Shown one piece after another: positions 34,315 through 43,530 of a stretch of 64,000 nucleotides of DNA. Made by a program: the position numbers and the translations under genes. How positions within the stretch are numbered: position 1 is the stretch's first letter; each line of letters starts with the position of its first letter. A model generated the notes under the pieces. The model did no database searches and was not told where the DNA came from. It saw only the letters and a list, made by a program, of their open reading frames with translations. Source of the DNA: Mesorhizobium sp. L-2-11 (lineage in GTDB: Bacteria; Pseudomonadota; Alphaproteobacteria; Rhizobiales; Rhizobiaceae); assembly GCF_016756595.1 (NCBI RefSeq), contig NZ_AP023257.1:3302001-3366000 (forward strand). The letters run 5' to 3'.

Positions 34315-35133
34315 ATGCCTGATGTCTGGGCCACTGTCGCCGAGCTGGGGTCTTCCATGCAGGAACGCCTGGCCAGCGTCCTCGAGACACGAGGCGCGGA
34401 CCCGCAGCAACAGGCCATGCGGCGCGTCTTTCTTTCAGACATCAAGTTTCCCACAGGGGCGCATGTCCTGGAGGTGGGCTGCGGAACGGGCGTGCTGACG
34501 CGGGTCCTTGCAGGCTGGCCCAACGTCAAAGCGGTCGTGGGCATCGACCCGGCGGCATCGCTGATCCGGGAGGCGCAAGGATTGGCTTCCAACCTTGCCA
34601 ACGTGACCTTTCAGGAAGCTGACGGACGAACTCTCCCGTTCGGCGATGATGCATTCGACGTCGTCGTCTTCGATTCCACTCTCTCACACGTCCCGGGACC
34701 AGAGCGAGCGCTCGCGGAGGCCCACCGCGTGCTGCGGCCGGGCGGCTTGCTCGCGGTGCTTGACGGCGACTATGCGACCGCGACAGTCGCTTTCGGCGAT
34801 CACGATCCGCTGCAGACCTGCGTCGCTGCCATGATGGCCAATTCGGTGAACGACCGCTGGCTGATGCGCCGGCTTCCATCGCTCATACGCGCCAGCGGAT
34901 TCGAGGAGGCGGATTTTCGAAGCCACGGCTACGCGGAAACCGGCGGCGGCGCCTATATGCAGTCCGTTATCGATCGAGGCGCCGATATTCTGCATGCGTC
35001 AGGCGCAATCGGCGAAGCAACGGCGGCCGCCTTGAAGTCGGAAGCGCGTCGCCGGGTGGGTGCGGGAACCTTCTTTGGCCACATCGCCTACGCAAGCCTC
35101 ACCACCCGCAAGCCGACGCGTGCGACGATTTGA
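34315..35133 (+). CDS. class I SAM-dependent methyltransferase
   Basis: A 272-residue enzyme with the Rossmann SAM motif I (HVLEVGCGTGVLTRVLAGW), acidic motif II (VVGIDPAASLIREAQ), and motif IV/post IV (FDVVVFDSTLSHV, then VLRPGGLLAVLDGDYATA). Methyltransf_11/25 type; the acceptor is unknown. It ends 14 bp before a second methyltransferase gene on the same strand, so the two are probably co-transcribed. Confidence 0.85.
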   Translation: MPDVWATVAELGSSMQERLASVLETRGADPQQQAMRRVFLSDIKFPTGAHVLEVGCGTGVLTRVLAGWPNVKAVVGIDPAASLIREAQGLASNLANVTFQEADGRTLPFGDDAFDVVVFDSTLSHVPGPERALAEAHRVLRPGGLLAVLDGDYATATVAFGDHDPLQTCVAAMMANSVNDRWLMRRLPSLIRASGFEEADFRSHGYAETGGGAYMQSVIDRGADILHASGAIGEATAAALKSEARRRVGAGTFFGHIAYASLTTRKPTRATI

Positions 35134-35147
35134 GATAGGAGAAAACC

Positions 35148-35969
35148 ATGGCAGCAACAGCGACCTTGCCCAGTTATGCGATGGGTCAGGAAAGTTTTCC
35201 GGAGATGTACGAGCGTTGGCTCGTGGGGCCTCTGTTCCGGCCTTGGGCCGAAGTCACCTTCGACGAAGTGAAGCTGACACCAGGCCATCGTGTCCTCGAC
35301 ATCGCCTGCGGTACTGGAATAGTCGCGCGCGTTGCAAGGGAGCGGCTCGGCGCCGCTGGGTACGTTGCCGGCATCGACATCAGCCCAGACATGCTCGCCG
35401 TCGCGCGCAGCGTGGCGCCGGACATCGACTGGCGCGAAGGCAATGCCAGCGCATTGCCGCTCGCTGACGGAGAGCAGTTCGACGTGGTCGTCTGTCAGCA
35501 GGGGCTGCAGTTCTTTCCCGACAAGCAAGCTGCGGTGGCAGAGATGCGGCGGGCGCTGGCGCAGGGCGGCCGGTTGGCGGTTGCCACCTGGCGCTCCGAT
35601 GAGGAAATCCCTTTCTTTCGGGAACTGCGCCGCGTCGCCGAGCGACATCTCGGCCCGGTCGCCGATCAGCGGTACGGCTATGGCGAGGCGGACCCGCTCG
35701 AGGCTCTGCTCCGCGACGCAGGCTTCAGTGACGTCCGCTCGAAGAAGTTGTCGCGCACCATACGATTCGAGGAAAGCGAACCCTTTCTGCGGTTGAACAC
35801 TATGGCACTGGTCGGCATGAGCGCTGCCGGCAAGACGATGGACGACCAGGAGCGCAAGCGCGTTATCGAGGCGATCGTGAACGACAGCGCTGCTGTCGCC
35901 CGGTCCTACAGCGACGGACCCGGACTGGCCTTCGAACTCAGCACCAACCTGGCCACCGCCAAAGGCTAG
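35148..35969 (+). CDS. class I SAM-dependent methyltransferase
   Basis: A 273-residue enzyme with SAM motif I (RVLDIACGTGIVARVARERL), motif II (VAGIDISPDMLAVAR) and FDVVVCQQGLQFFPD. The C-terminal part resembles UbiE/COQ5-like small-molecule methyltransferases. AGGAGAAAACC before the ATG supports the start. Not closely similar to the gene upstream, so this is a pair of different methyltransferases rather than a duplication. Confidence 0.85.
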   Translation: MAATATLPSYAMGQESFPEMYERWLVGPLFRPWAEVTFDEVKLTPGHRVLDIACGTGIVARVARERLGAAGYVAGIDISPDMLAVARSVAPDIDWREGNASALPLADGEQFDVVVCQQGLQFFPDKQAAVAEMRRALAQGGRLAVATWRSDEEIPFFRELRRVAERHLGPVADQRYGYGEADPLEALLRDAGFSDVRSKKLSRTIRFEESEPFLRLNTMALVGMSAAGKTMDDQERKRVIEAIVNDSAAVARSYSDGPGLAFELSTNLATAKG

Positions 35970-36022
35970 AGTGTTTCACTGCTACTCAGAACCTCGCGTA
36001 GGGTTGTTCGAGCTTCGCCCTG

Positions 36023-36415
36023 TCAAAGCAGCGCCGTCAGCGCGTAGGGCGACGGCACTTCGCGAGCGGCGTTCTGCGTGGCGAATGACGCGACCAGCAG
36101 CGCCAGGCCTATGACGGCCGGTAAGGCGCCCTTGGGCTTGCCAACGCCAAAATGCGCCGCGCCAGACAGAGTGAGGTGGTAGAAGATGCCGGCGTAGGCG
36201 AGATCGCTCAGCGGCACGTTCACGCGCGACAAAATGGCGACCACGCCGAGAACCTTCGCGACGACCATGAACGGGACGAGGTAGGGAGCCGGATAGTGAA
36301 GGTCGGCAAGAGTTTGCCGCACCCAGGCTGTCTTGGCCGCGTACATAGAGGCTGATGCCAAGTATAGCAGCGATAAGAGTGCCGTGCTGATCCAGTATAC
36401 ATAGATTGCTGTCAT
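36023..36415 (-). CDS. DoxX-like membrane protein
   Basis: A 130-residue protein with four hydrophobic helices (YVYWISTALLSLLYLASASM, LVPFMVVAKVLGVVAIL, AYAGIFYHLTLSGAAHF, PAVIGLALLVASFA), the DoxX_2 layout. The start at 36415 begins the first helix. It is divergent from an HxlR regulator 163 bp away, a common arrangement in which HxlR controls a redox-linked DoxX gene. Confidence 0.8.
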   Translation of the reverse strand: MTAIYVYWISTALLSLLYLASASMYAAKTAWVRQTLADLHYPAPYLVPFMVVAKVLGVVAILSRVNVPLSDLAYAGIFYHLTLSGAAHFGVGKPKGALPAVIGLALLVASFATQNAAREVPSPYALTALL

Positions 36416-36578
36416 GGTGTCTTCCTGCTCATCCGCTACTTCGGCGGGTCGATCGCGTTGAATGGCGTTTGCCTGCCGGACAACGCCAACGTTGCCTGGC
36501 ACGCATCAAAAATGTATCCTAAGATGAACAAGTACAAGTAGGATGAAAAAACGACAGTAAGTATGGAAAATCAGACTG

Positions 36579-36950
36579 ATGGCTAAGGACGGCTTCACAA
36601 TGCAGGACGAGATGCGCCGCGCTTTCGCGATGCTTTCGGGAAAATGGAAGCTGGAGATCATGTGGCTGCTCAATCAGCGGGTGTACCGATTCGGAGAGCT
36701 GCGAAAAGCGATCCCTGGCATCACCCAGCACATGTTGACGGCGCAACTGCGCGAACTCGAAGCGGATGGGCTGGTCTCGCGAACAGTGTTCGCGGAAGTA
36801 CCGCCTCGCGTCGAGTACGAGATCACCCCAAAGGCGCGCGGGCTTGGTCCCACGATGGAAGCGCTCACCGCCTGGTGGAACGAGTATGGAAAGAGCGTTC
36901 CGGCCAAGCCGGGCACGCGCGGTCGTAAATCTAAAGCGCGTCGCGTTTGA
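36579..36950 (+). CDS. HxlR family transcriptional regulator
   Basis: A 123-residue winged-helix protein: FAMLSGKWKLEIMWLLNQ, YRFGELRKAIPGITQHMLTAQLRELEADGLV, and VEYEITPKARGL. HxlR proteins often respond to quinones, aldehydes or other electrophiles. It is divergent from the DoxX-like gene; ATCCTA and TAGGAT half-sites (36510-36545 region) flank the likely promoter. The last residues (KARRV) are encoded by the RIME-like repeat that starts at 36933. Confidence 0.9.
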   Translation: MAKDGFTMQDEMRRAFAMLSGKWKLEIMWLLNQRVYRFGELRKAIPGITQHMLTAQLRELEADGLVSRTVFAEVPPRVEYEITPKARGLGPTMEALTAWWNEYGKSVPAKPGTRGRKSKARRV

Positions 36951-37062
36951 CCGGCCTCATGCGACGCGCTTTGGGTTATTGTTTTATGCATGTCGTTATC
37001 GCAAAACCGCTGCACACCCTCGGGTCAGGCCAGAGGGCATGCTTTTGCGCGACATGCATTAG
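36933..37062. repeat. RIME-like rhizobial palindromic element
   Basis: The first hairpin is AAAGCGCGTCGC / GCGACGCGCTTT (perfect 12-bp stem, 36933-36972). The second is ATGCATGTCG...CGCAAAA paired with TTTTGCGCGACATGCAT (36987-37059). Two-palindrome architecture like rhizobial intergenic mosaic elements. It overlaps the 3' end of the HxlR gene and may end its transcript. Confidence 0.75.
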
Positions 37063-37164
37063 AGGCGGCTGACTGTCCGGTCTCTCCGCATCGCCGCGCA
37101 CTGGCAACAAGCAACGCGCTGCGATTTCGATCGCCTCGACCAGCGGACTTAGCAGCCAATCAGT

Positions 37165-37563
37165 CTAGGCAGCCGCCTCATCTCGCTCGGCGCGAAAAGC
37201 CTGTCGGGCGCTCTCAATTTCGGGCCGGTGCTTGACCGCCCACTGCGACAATGCCCGCAGCGGCTCGATGAGCGAGTGGCCAAGCGGGGTCAGCTCGTAC
37301 GTGACTTTCGGAGGGATGGTCGGAAAACTGGTGCGCTTGACCAGCCCGTCTTCCTCCAGCCCTCGAAGCGTCAAGGTCAGCATGCGGTGGGATACGCCCC
37401 CGATCTGACGGAGCAGGGCGGTAAAGCGCACCGGCCCGTCCTTCAAGGCTCCCACGGCCATGACAGTCCATTTGTCACCGACCCGGTCGAGTATTTGGCC
37501 GAGGGCCCGGCACTCGTCCCTTGCTGCTTCATCGTGATGGAGTGCGTTGCCGGCCTTCATCAT
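37165..37563 (-). CDS. HxlR family transcriptional regulator
   Basis: A 132-residue winged-helix protein with a redox-type cysteine near the N-terminus (RDECRALGQILDRVGDKWTV) and the recognition region LLRQIGGVSHRMLTLTLRGLEEDGLV. This N-terminal Cys is typical of the YodB/QorR subgroup that senses quinones and diamide. It is divergent from a qorB-type gene, the classical target of such regulators. I chose the MKAGN start region at 37563. Confidence 0.9.
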   Translation of the reverse strand: MMKAGNALHHDEAARDECRALGQILDRVGDKWTVMAVGALKDGPVRFTALLRQIGGVSHRMLTLTLRGLEEDGLVKRTSFPTIPPKVTYELTPLGHSLIEPLRALSQWAVKHRPEIESARQAFRAERDEAAA

Positions 37564-37654
37564 CTGTTCTCCGTTTGTATCACGCACACTTTTGATCGTG
37601 ATGGACAAAATAGTGCAATCTTGCGCGTTTGCCTAATGCACCGATATGACCTTA

Positions 37655-37669
37655 CGAACATTTTGTTCG
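37655..37669. promoter_or_regulatory. candidate HxlR operator before the qorB-type gene
   Basis: CGAACA-TTT-TGTTCG is a perfect inverted repeat 15 bases upstream of the qorB-type ATG, in the region shared with the divergent hxlR gene. Confidence 0.5.
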
Positions 37670-38221
37670 CGAGGAAATCATATCATGAAAATTGGAATCA
37701 ACGGCGCCAGTGGGCACCTTGGGCAAGCCGTCCTGGCGGAACTCGCAGTACGGGCGCAGGGCCACGACGTCGTCGCCATCAGCCGTACCCCGGAGAAGGT
37801 GACCGGAGAATGGGAGAAGCGGGTCGGCGACTATGATCGCCCAGAAACACTGGCCGATGCGTATGCCGGTCTCGACCGGCTCTTACTGAGGCGCGCGGTC
37901 GCGGCAGAACGCAGCCGCGATCGAGGCGGCTGTCGCGGCCGGTGTGGGTCACATTGTGTTCCTCTCAGCCGCCGGCACTATGAGGGCCGAAGACACCTCC
38001 ATGCACGGCTCATACTGGCGGGGCGAACAGGCCCTGATCCAGCAGGCCAAGGCATGGACCGTCCTCCGCATGAACTACTACGCGGAGAGCTTCGCCATGG
38101 AGGTGGCGGCACCGCAGACCAATCAGATTTTTGGCTTGGCCGAAAACAAAGTCGCCTTCATTTCGCGCAACGACATTGCCGCTGCCGCGGCGGGCATGCT
38201 CGCCAGCGACGGCGTAAGCGG

Positions 38222-39871
38222 TCAGCCGATAACGTCAGGCCTAAAGTTCCAAGGCATGAGCATTTCGATTTCGGATGCCGGCCAGCCTTGAGCGATGCGG
38301 GTCAAGGTCTGCGAGAGCCAGTCGAGCGGATCGACGCTGTTCATTTTGCAGGTTTGCAGCAAGGTGGCTACCGTCGCCCAGGTTCGTCCACCGCCGTGGC
38401 TGCCGGCGAATAGACTATTCTTTCGCGTGATCGTCTGGGGCCTGATTGCACGCTCGACGATATTGGAGTCGATTTCGATGCGACCGTCCATCAGAAAGCG
38501 TTCCAGCGCCTCCCGCCGGGTGAGCGCGTAGCGGATCGCCTCGGCGGTCTTGGATTTTCCGGAGACCTTGCCCAGTTCCGCTTCCCATAGATCGAAGAGG
38601 CTCGCGACAATGGCCACGGACTTTTCCTGACGTAGCGCGGCGCGGCTTCCGGCATCCTTGCCGCGGACCTCGTCCTCGACCTTCCACAATTCGGTCATGG
38701 CGATGATCGAATCCGTCGCGGCCTGCGAGACCCCGCTGATGTGCAGGTCGTAGAATTTGCGCCGCAGGTGAGCCCAGCACCCGGCGAGCCGGATTGTTTC
38801 ATTGCTGCCGGCTTTGGCCCGTGCCTTGACCAGGTTGGTATAGGCCGAGTAGCCATCCACTTGCAGGATACCGCTGAATCCGGCGAGGTGGCGCGCCACG
38901 CAATCCGCACCTCTGCTGTCTTCAAAACGATAGGCAACCATTGGCGGACTGGTTCCGCCATAGGGTCGGTCATCCCGTGCGTAGGCCCACAACCAGGCTT
39001 TCGTGGTTTTCCCGGAACCAGGGGCAAGGGTGGGCAAGGTCGTCTCGTCGGCGAAGACCCTTTCGCCCTCCTTGATGCGCTCCAGTATGTAATCAGCAAG
39101 CATCTGCAGCTCGAAGCCCAGATGCCCCATCCACTGCGCCATCAACGACCGGCTGATCTCGACGCCGTCGCGCAGATAGATCGCCTCCTGCCGATAAAGC
39201 GGGAGGCCGTCGGCGTATTTGGAGACGGCGATATAGGCGAGCAGCCGCTCCGTCGGCAGCCCGCTTTCGATGATGTGCGCCGGCGCCAGAGCCTGGACCA
39301 CGCCGTCACGGCCCCGGAAGGCGTATTTGGGACGGCGCGTGACGATGACCTGGAACTTCGGCGGCACGACGTCCAGCCGCTCGGATCGATCCTCGCCGAT
39401 CAGAACCTTTTCAAGCCCCTCGCAGTCGGCCGGGATTTCCGGCTCGACGACCTCCTCGATGCGTTCGAGGTGGGCAGCAAAGCCCTTGCGCGGACGCGGG
39501 GCGCGCTTCGGCTTGTTCCCGACCGCGCGGTCGAGTTCGCTCCGGATTTCCGAAAGGCCGGTCTCGACCTCTTCGAAGGCAAAGGAGGCCTGCTCGTCGT
39601 CGATGGCCAGGCGTAGCCGCTCGGAACGCGTGCCATGTTGCGTGCGCTGTAAAACTTTCAGGATTGACGTGAGATTGGCGATCCGCTCGCTGGCGCTTTT
39701 CTCGACAGCTTTCAGCCGGGCGACCTCCGCCTCAGATGCTGCGATCCGAGCGTCGGCGACTGCGATCCGGGCCTCGCTTGCAGCCTGCTCGCGAGCCATG
39801 GAAAGGATCATCGCCTTCAGCGCATCAACGTCGTCGGGAAGGGCAAGACCCGGTAGAACCATGGCAAGCAA
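38222..39871 (-). CDS. tnpC: IS66 transposase TnpC (copy 2)
   Basis: 549 residues, the same as the product of copy 1 (22542-24191), with all catalytic-region motifs intact. Both copies should therefore be able to act. Confidence 0.95.
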   Translation of the reverse strand: MLAMVLPGLALPDDVDALKAMILSMAREQAASEARIAVADARIAASEAEVARLKAVEKSASERIANLTSILKVLQRTQHGTRSERLRLAIDDEQASFAFEEVETGLSEIRSELDRAVGNKPKRAPRPRKGFAAHLERIEEVVEPEIPADCEGLEKVLIGEDRSERLDVVPPKFQVIVTRRPKYAFRGRDGVVQALAPAHIIESGLPTERLLAYIAVSKYADGLPLYRQEAIYLRDGVEISRSLMAQWMGHLGFELQMLADYILERIKEGERVFADETTLPTLAPGSGKTTKAWLWAYARDDRPYGGTSPPMVAYRFEDSRGADCVARHLAGFSGILQVDGYSAYTNLVKARAKAGSNETIRLAGCWAHLRRKFYDLHISGVSQAATDSIIAMTELWKVEDEVRGKDAGSRAALRQEKSVAIVASLFDLWEAELGKVSGKSKTAEAIRYALTRREALERFLMDGRIEIDSNIVERAIRPQTITRKNSLFAGSHGGGRTWATVATLLQTCKMNSVDPLDWLSQTLTRIAQGWPASEIEMLMPWNFRPDVIG

Positions 39872-39938
39872 CAGAGCACAAAAACAGCCGCTTTCCCAAC
39901 CGTTCCAGCCGCATGATTCATCTTGCCGCAGGCCGGTT

Positions 39939-40283
39939 TCAGCCCGTCGATAACGGCCGCCTGACCCTGGCCGGACGAATCTTTTTCCAGTCCAGTCCGG
40001 CCAGAAGCGCCATCAACTGGGCGTGGTCGAGACGCATGCGCGCGGCCGATATCCCCGGCCAGCAGAAGCTGTGATCTTCCAGAGTCTTCGAATAAAGACA
40101 AACCCCGCTGCCGTCCCACCACACGATGCGAACCCGGTCCGCACGCTTCGAACGGAATACGTGAAGTGCCCCCGAGAATGGGTCCAGGCCGCCATCCCTG
40201 ACCAGCGCCATCAAAGATGCCGCGCCCTTGCGGAAGTCGACCGGCTGGCACGACACGTAAACCACCACACCGGAAGCGATCAT
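39939..40283 (-). CDS. tnpB: IS66 accessory protein TnpB (copy 2)
   Basis: 114 residues, identical to the copy-1 protein, with the same 4-base overlap with tnpA. Confidence 0.95.
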   Translation of the reverse strand: MIASGVVVYVSCQPVDFRKGAASLMALVRDGGLDPFSGALHVFRSKRADRVRIVWWDGSGVCLYSKTLEDHSFCWPGISAARMRLDHAQLMALLAGLDWKKIRPARVRRPLSTG

Positions 40284-40687
40284 GCCTTACGAACCGCGCG
40301 GATGATCCTCGCCAGGCGATCGGGATCGACATCGCCGCCGGCGCGCACCACTGCGTCGCCAATGACGATTTCCACCGTGTCGCTGCCCACCGCTTCAAAG
40401 CGCGTGAACTTCGCCGGCTTGCTCGCTCCCTCCGTCAGTGGCGCAACCATGCCCGACGAAAGCGCCTTGCGGCGCCACGCATAGAGCTGCGAGGGGTCCA
40501 GCCCCTCGGAACGCGCAACCGCCGAGACATTGCCCCCTGGCGAGAACGCTTCGGCGACAAGCCGTGCCTTCTCTTCGTCCGACCGATGGCGCGGCTTGCG
40601 TCGGGACGGCACAGGCTCCGCCGTCAAAATCTCGAATGTTCGATGATGGCTCATACTGTCGCTCATAGGATTCTCCGCATGATTCAT
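40280..40687 (-). CDS. tnpA: IS66 accessory protein TnpA (copy 2)
   Basis: 135 residues, identical to the copy-1 protein. Confidence 0.93.
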   Translation of the reverse strand: MNHAENPMSDSMSHHRTFEILTAEPVPSRRKPRHRSDEEKARLVAEAFSPGGNVSAVARSEGLDPSQLYAWRRKALSSGMVAPLTEGASKPAKFTRFEAVGSDTVEIVIGDAVVRAGGDVDPDRLARIIRAVRKA

Positions 40688-41050
40688 GCTGAAAATGAGC
40701 GATCAACCGCCTGCACGCTACGTGGGGACGCCTACGCGCTTACGCGACGGCCATGACGGGGCGATCTACAACCTCACTGGCCCGCAGAGCTTGACCGGCG
40801 CCGAGCGCGCCGCCATTGCGTCGCAATTCCTCGGCCGCGAGATCGGCTTCCAGATCGCTCCGGAAGCGGCCCTGCGGGAGGGCTTCGCCCAGTTCGGCTA
40901 CCCCGAAGTCGTAATCGATGCGCTGATCAGCATTCAGAAAAAATTCGCCGCAGGCGGCAACGACATTGTGACCGGCGATGTCGAAAAGCTTTCCGGCAGG
41001 CTCGCAAGGCCCTTTGTCGAGACGCTTGGCGAAGCATTGCGGGCGCTATC

Positions 41051-42022
41051 ATGAGCTTCAGCGTCATTGTCGGGGCGAGCAGCGTCGGAACTGCTACGGC
41101 GAACCTGCTTGCGAGCACCGGCGAGCAGGTCAAGCTCGTGACGCGCCGTGGCACCGGTCCGGTGCACCCTTTGATAGAACGCGTCGCGGCGGACGCGACC
41201 GACGCCGAGCAGTTGGCCGCGATCAGCCAGGGCGCGTCCGCGATCTATTGCTGCGCCAGCCCGGCATACGACCGGTGGCCGACCGACTGGCCGCCGCTGT
41301 TCGAGGCCATGCTGACCGCCGCGGAGAGGACGGGCGCGGTGCTGGCGAGTTACAGCAATCTCTACGGCTATGGACAGGTGAACGGCGCGATGAGCGAGGA
41401 CACCCCGCTTGTCGCGACGCACCCCAAACTCAGGGTCCGTGCCGATCTCTGGCGCGAGGCGCTACGGCGCCATCAGGCAGAACGGCTGAAGCTGACCGAA
41501 ATTCGCGCCAGCGATCATGTTCCGCCCAACAGCTTGTTTGCCTTGGCTCTTGCCAAGCCCTTGCTCGAGGGTAAGCGGGTCATCTCTCCGGTCCCGATCG
41601 ACGTTCCGCGTAGCTGGACCTCCATGAACGACTCGGCAAAGTTGCTGGTGAGAGTGGCACAAGATCCCGAAGCTTGGGGAAAAGCCTGGCACGTGCCGAC
41701 CAACCCGCCGATGACGGCCCGGCAACTTCTCGATCGCTTTGCTCAATTGATTGGATTGCCATCTCCTGGGGTGACCGTCCTTCCCTATGCCGCCCTGGTG
41801 GCCGCCGGCCTTTTCGTGCCGATGCTCAGGGAAATGCGCATCACCTACTACCAGTTCGAGCGCCCATTCATCATCGACGCCCGGCGGGCGGTGAACGCAT
41901 TTGGATTCACGCCCGAGCCGCTCGACGTCGGCCTGCGCGAGACGGCGGAGATGCTCCGCAAAACGAGCCAGCTCGCCAAAACATCAAACCTGGCCACCCG
42001 GCAGACGAAGATGCACTCGTGA
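41051..42022 (+). CDS. NAD-dependent epimerase/dehydratase-like protein
   Basis: A 323-residue extended-SDR protein: N-terminal nucleotide-binding SVIVGASSVGTATANLLAST (an atypical GASxxG instead of GxxGxxG), active-site-like SYSNLYGYG with the Tyr preserved, and a sugar-nucleotide-epimerase-like C-terminal part. Its ATG overlaps the stop of the qorB-type gene (ATGA), so it was translationally coupled to it. The IS66 insertion upstream may reduce its expression by polarity. A redox or detoxification function is inferred from the neighbours. Confidence 0.8.
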   Translation: MSFSVIVGASSVGTATANLLASTGEQVKLVTRRGTGPVHPLIERVAADATDAEQLAAISQGASAIYCCASPAYDRWPTDWPPLFEAMLTAAERTGAVLASYSNLYGYGQVNGAMSEDTPLVATHPKLRVRADLWREALRRHQAERLKLTEIRASDHVPPNSLFALALAKPLLEGKRVISPVPIDVPRSWTSMNDSAKLLVRVAQDPEAWGKAWHVPTNPPMTARQLLDRFAQLIGLPSPGVTVLPYAALVAAGLFVPMLREMRITYYQFERPFIIDARRAVNAFGFTPEPLDVGLRETAEMLRKTSQLAKTSNLATRQTKMHS

Positions 42023-42057
42023 ACGCCGTTCCCGAGGCAGAGACACAGGAGAAAACA

Positions 42058-42498
42058 ATGTCCGAACATACGATGGCCACCAAGGCCGCACCCGCTCCAA
42101 ACCGCGCTCTCGCAATCGGCCTATGGTCGGCGCAAGTCACACTTGCCGGCATCTTCGGCATGGCCGGCGTCAGCAAGAGCTTCCTGTCGCCCGCCGACCT
42201 GGTTGCCATGGGGGTCAACTACGCGACCGAGCTCCCCGAGTGGCTGCTGCGCTTCATCGGCGCGTCAGAACTGCTTGGCGCCATCGGCATCATCCTGCCG
42301 GCCCTGACCCGCATCCTGCCACGCCTCACGCCGCTGGCCGCGCTCGGCTTCGTCACGATCCAGGTGCTGGCCATCGGTTTTCATGCGGCGCGGGGCGATC
42401 TCGCAACGGCTCTCCCGTTCAACCTTGCTCTGCTTGGCTTGTCGCTGTTTGTCGTGTGGGGTCGCTGGTTCAAGGCGCCAATTGCGCCTCGCAGTTAG
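42058..42498 (+). CDS. DoxX family membrane protein
   Basis: A 146-residue protein with four hydrophobic helices and the DoxX pattern AGIFGMAGVSKSFLSPADLV, then LPEWLLRFIGASELLGAIGIILPALT. The start at 42058 follows AGGAGAAAACA. It is the third gene of the qorB-epimerase-doxX operon; DoxX proteins interact with redox enzymes in the membrane, in keeping with a quinone or thiol stress role. Confidence 0.88.
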   Translation: MSEHTMATKAAPAPNRALAIGLWSAQVTLAGIFGMAGVSKSFLSPADLVAMGVNYATELPEWLLRFIGASELLGAIGIILPALTRILPRLTPLAALGFVTIQVLAIGFHAARGDLATALPFNLALLGLSLFVVWGRWFKAPIAPRS

Positions 42499-42549
42499 GT
42501 GCATTCCTGTCCGCCATCGCTGAAGGGAGACGATTGCCAAGAGCTGCAG

Positions 42550-43530
42550 TTACCTGGTGAGGTCTAAGACTATCTTTCCGGGAGCGTGGCCGGTGCGATT
42601 GCGCTCGATCGCGGGTGCCAGATCGTCGAAGCCGACCACTTCTGCAATCGTCGACCGCAGCGAGCCGTCAGCGATCTCTTGAGCGATTGTGGCCAGGCGC
42701 GCGGTGTCAGGTTTGACTGACAACCAGATGCCACGACGGCCTGCCGGGGCGCGCGCAACCACATCGGTTGCAGCGATGCTGGCCAGGACGCCGCCGGGCG
42801 ATAGGACGGCCCAAGATTTGTCTAAGACCTGGCCCCCGACAAGATCGATGACAAGGTCAATGTTGCTCGCAAGAAGCTCGAAGTTCTGTTTCTGGTAATC
42901 GATCACTTCGTCAGCGCCCAAGGCTTGGACATGGGCCACGCTCTTGGTTGAGGCTGTAGCATAGACGGTCGCTCCAGCCGTCTTGGCGAACTGGACAGCG
43001 AAGCTGCCCACCCCACCAGCCGCGCCGTGGATCAACACCCGCCGCCCCCGAAGGTCGAAATCGGCGACCTGAAGGACTTGCCATGCCGTCATCGCCGCCA
43101 CCGGTACTGCCGCAGCGTCAATGTCCGACAGGACTGCAGGCGTCTTGACGAGTTTTTCGGCATTTATCAGCAGATGGTCAGCATAAGCGCCCAGGCCACC
43201 CAGCGCGGCCATGACCCGGTCTCCGACCCTCACGCCTTCGACGTTGGAGCCGGTCCGCAGCACGACCCCCGCCATTTCGATGCCAAACGTCGCGGGCAAA
43301 GATAACTTGAACTTGTCGCGGACGTAACCTTCACGGATTTTCCAGTCGATTCCGTTTACTCCGGCAGCCTTGACCTGGACGAGCACTTGGTCGGGACCAG
43401 GCTCGCGGGCGGATACCCAATCGACTTTCAGGCTCTCTGTGCCGCCATATGCTTGAAGACGTAGGGCCCGGCCGGAGCCAAGCGGTTCAGACCGGCTGGG
43501 GACACTTTTGAAGTCATCGGGTGGGTTCAT
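42550..43530 (-). CDS. NADP-dependent quinone oxidoreductase-like MDR protein
   Basis: A 326-residue zinc-independent medium-chain reductase: VKAAGVNGIDWKIREGYV, PATFGIEMAGVVLRTG, nucleotide-binding GAAGGVGSFAVQFAKTAGA, and ALGADEVIDYQ. No zinc ligands, as in QOR1 and enoyl reductases. It is convergent with the DoxX gene. Likely role: NADPH-dependent reduction of quinones or unsaturated carbonyls. Confidence 0.88.
   Translation of the reverse strand: MNPPDDFKSVPSRSEPLGSGRALRLQAYGGTESLKVDWVSAREPGPDQVLVQVKAAGVNGIDWKIREGYVRDKFKLSLPATFGIEMAGVVLRTGSNVEGVRVGDRVMAALGGLGAYADHLLINAEKLVKTPAVLSDIDAAAVPVAAMTAWQVLQVADFDLRGRRVLIHGAAGGVGSFAVQFAKTAGATVYATASTKSVAHVQALGADEVIDYQKQNFELLASNIDLVIDLVGGQVLDKSWAVLSPGGVLASIAATDVVARAPAGRRGIWLSVKPDTARLATIAQEIADGSLRSTIAEVVGFDDLAPAIERNRTGHAPGKIVLDLTR

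Larger units (their letters stand above)
38214..40743. mobile_element. IS66 family insertion sequence, copy 2
   Basis: 2530 bp with GTAAGCG/CGCTTAC ends and an 8-bp target duplication GCGACGGC (38206-38213 and 40744-40751). All three gene products are identical to copy 1, in the same orientation, 15,680 bp apart. The different target repeats show two separate insertion events. Confidence 0.97.
37685..41054 (+). pseudogene. NAD(P)H:quinone oxidoreductase 2-like (QorB/NmrA), doubly disrupted
   Basis: The NmrA-type NADPH motif (INGASGHLGQAVLAELA) begins at ATG 37685. Two lesions are present. First, after AGLDRLLL (about 37885) the frame jumps; RQNAAAIEAAVAAGVGHIVF continues in another frame, with an estimated ~26 bp lost. 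Second, IS66 copy 2 is inserted after MLASDG; the frame resumes in HDGAIYNLTGPQSLTGAERA at 40752. Its natural stop overlaps the next gene as ATGA. The intact family reduces quinones with NAD(P)H. The divergent HxlR regulator still looks intact. Confidence 0.9.

Noticed and set aside
22526..40751. Composite transposon formed by the two IS66 copies
   Set aside because: The two copies have different target duplications on each side, so the 13-kb interior did not move with them as one unit.
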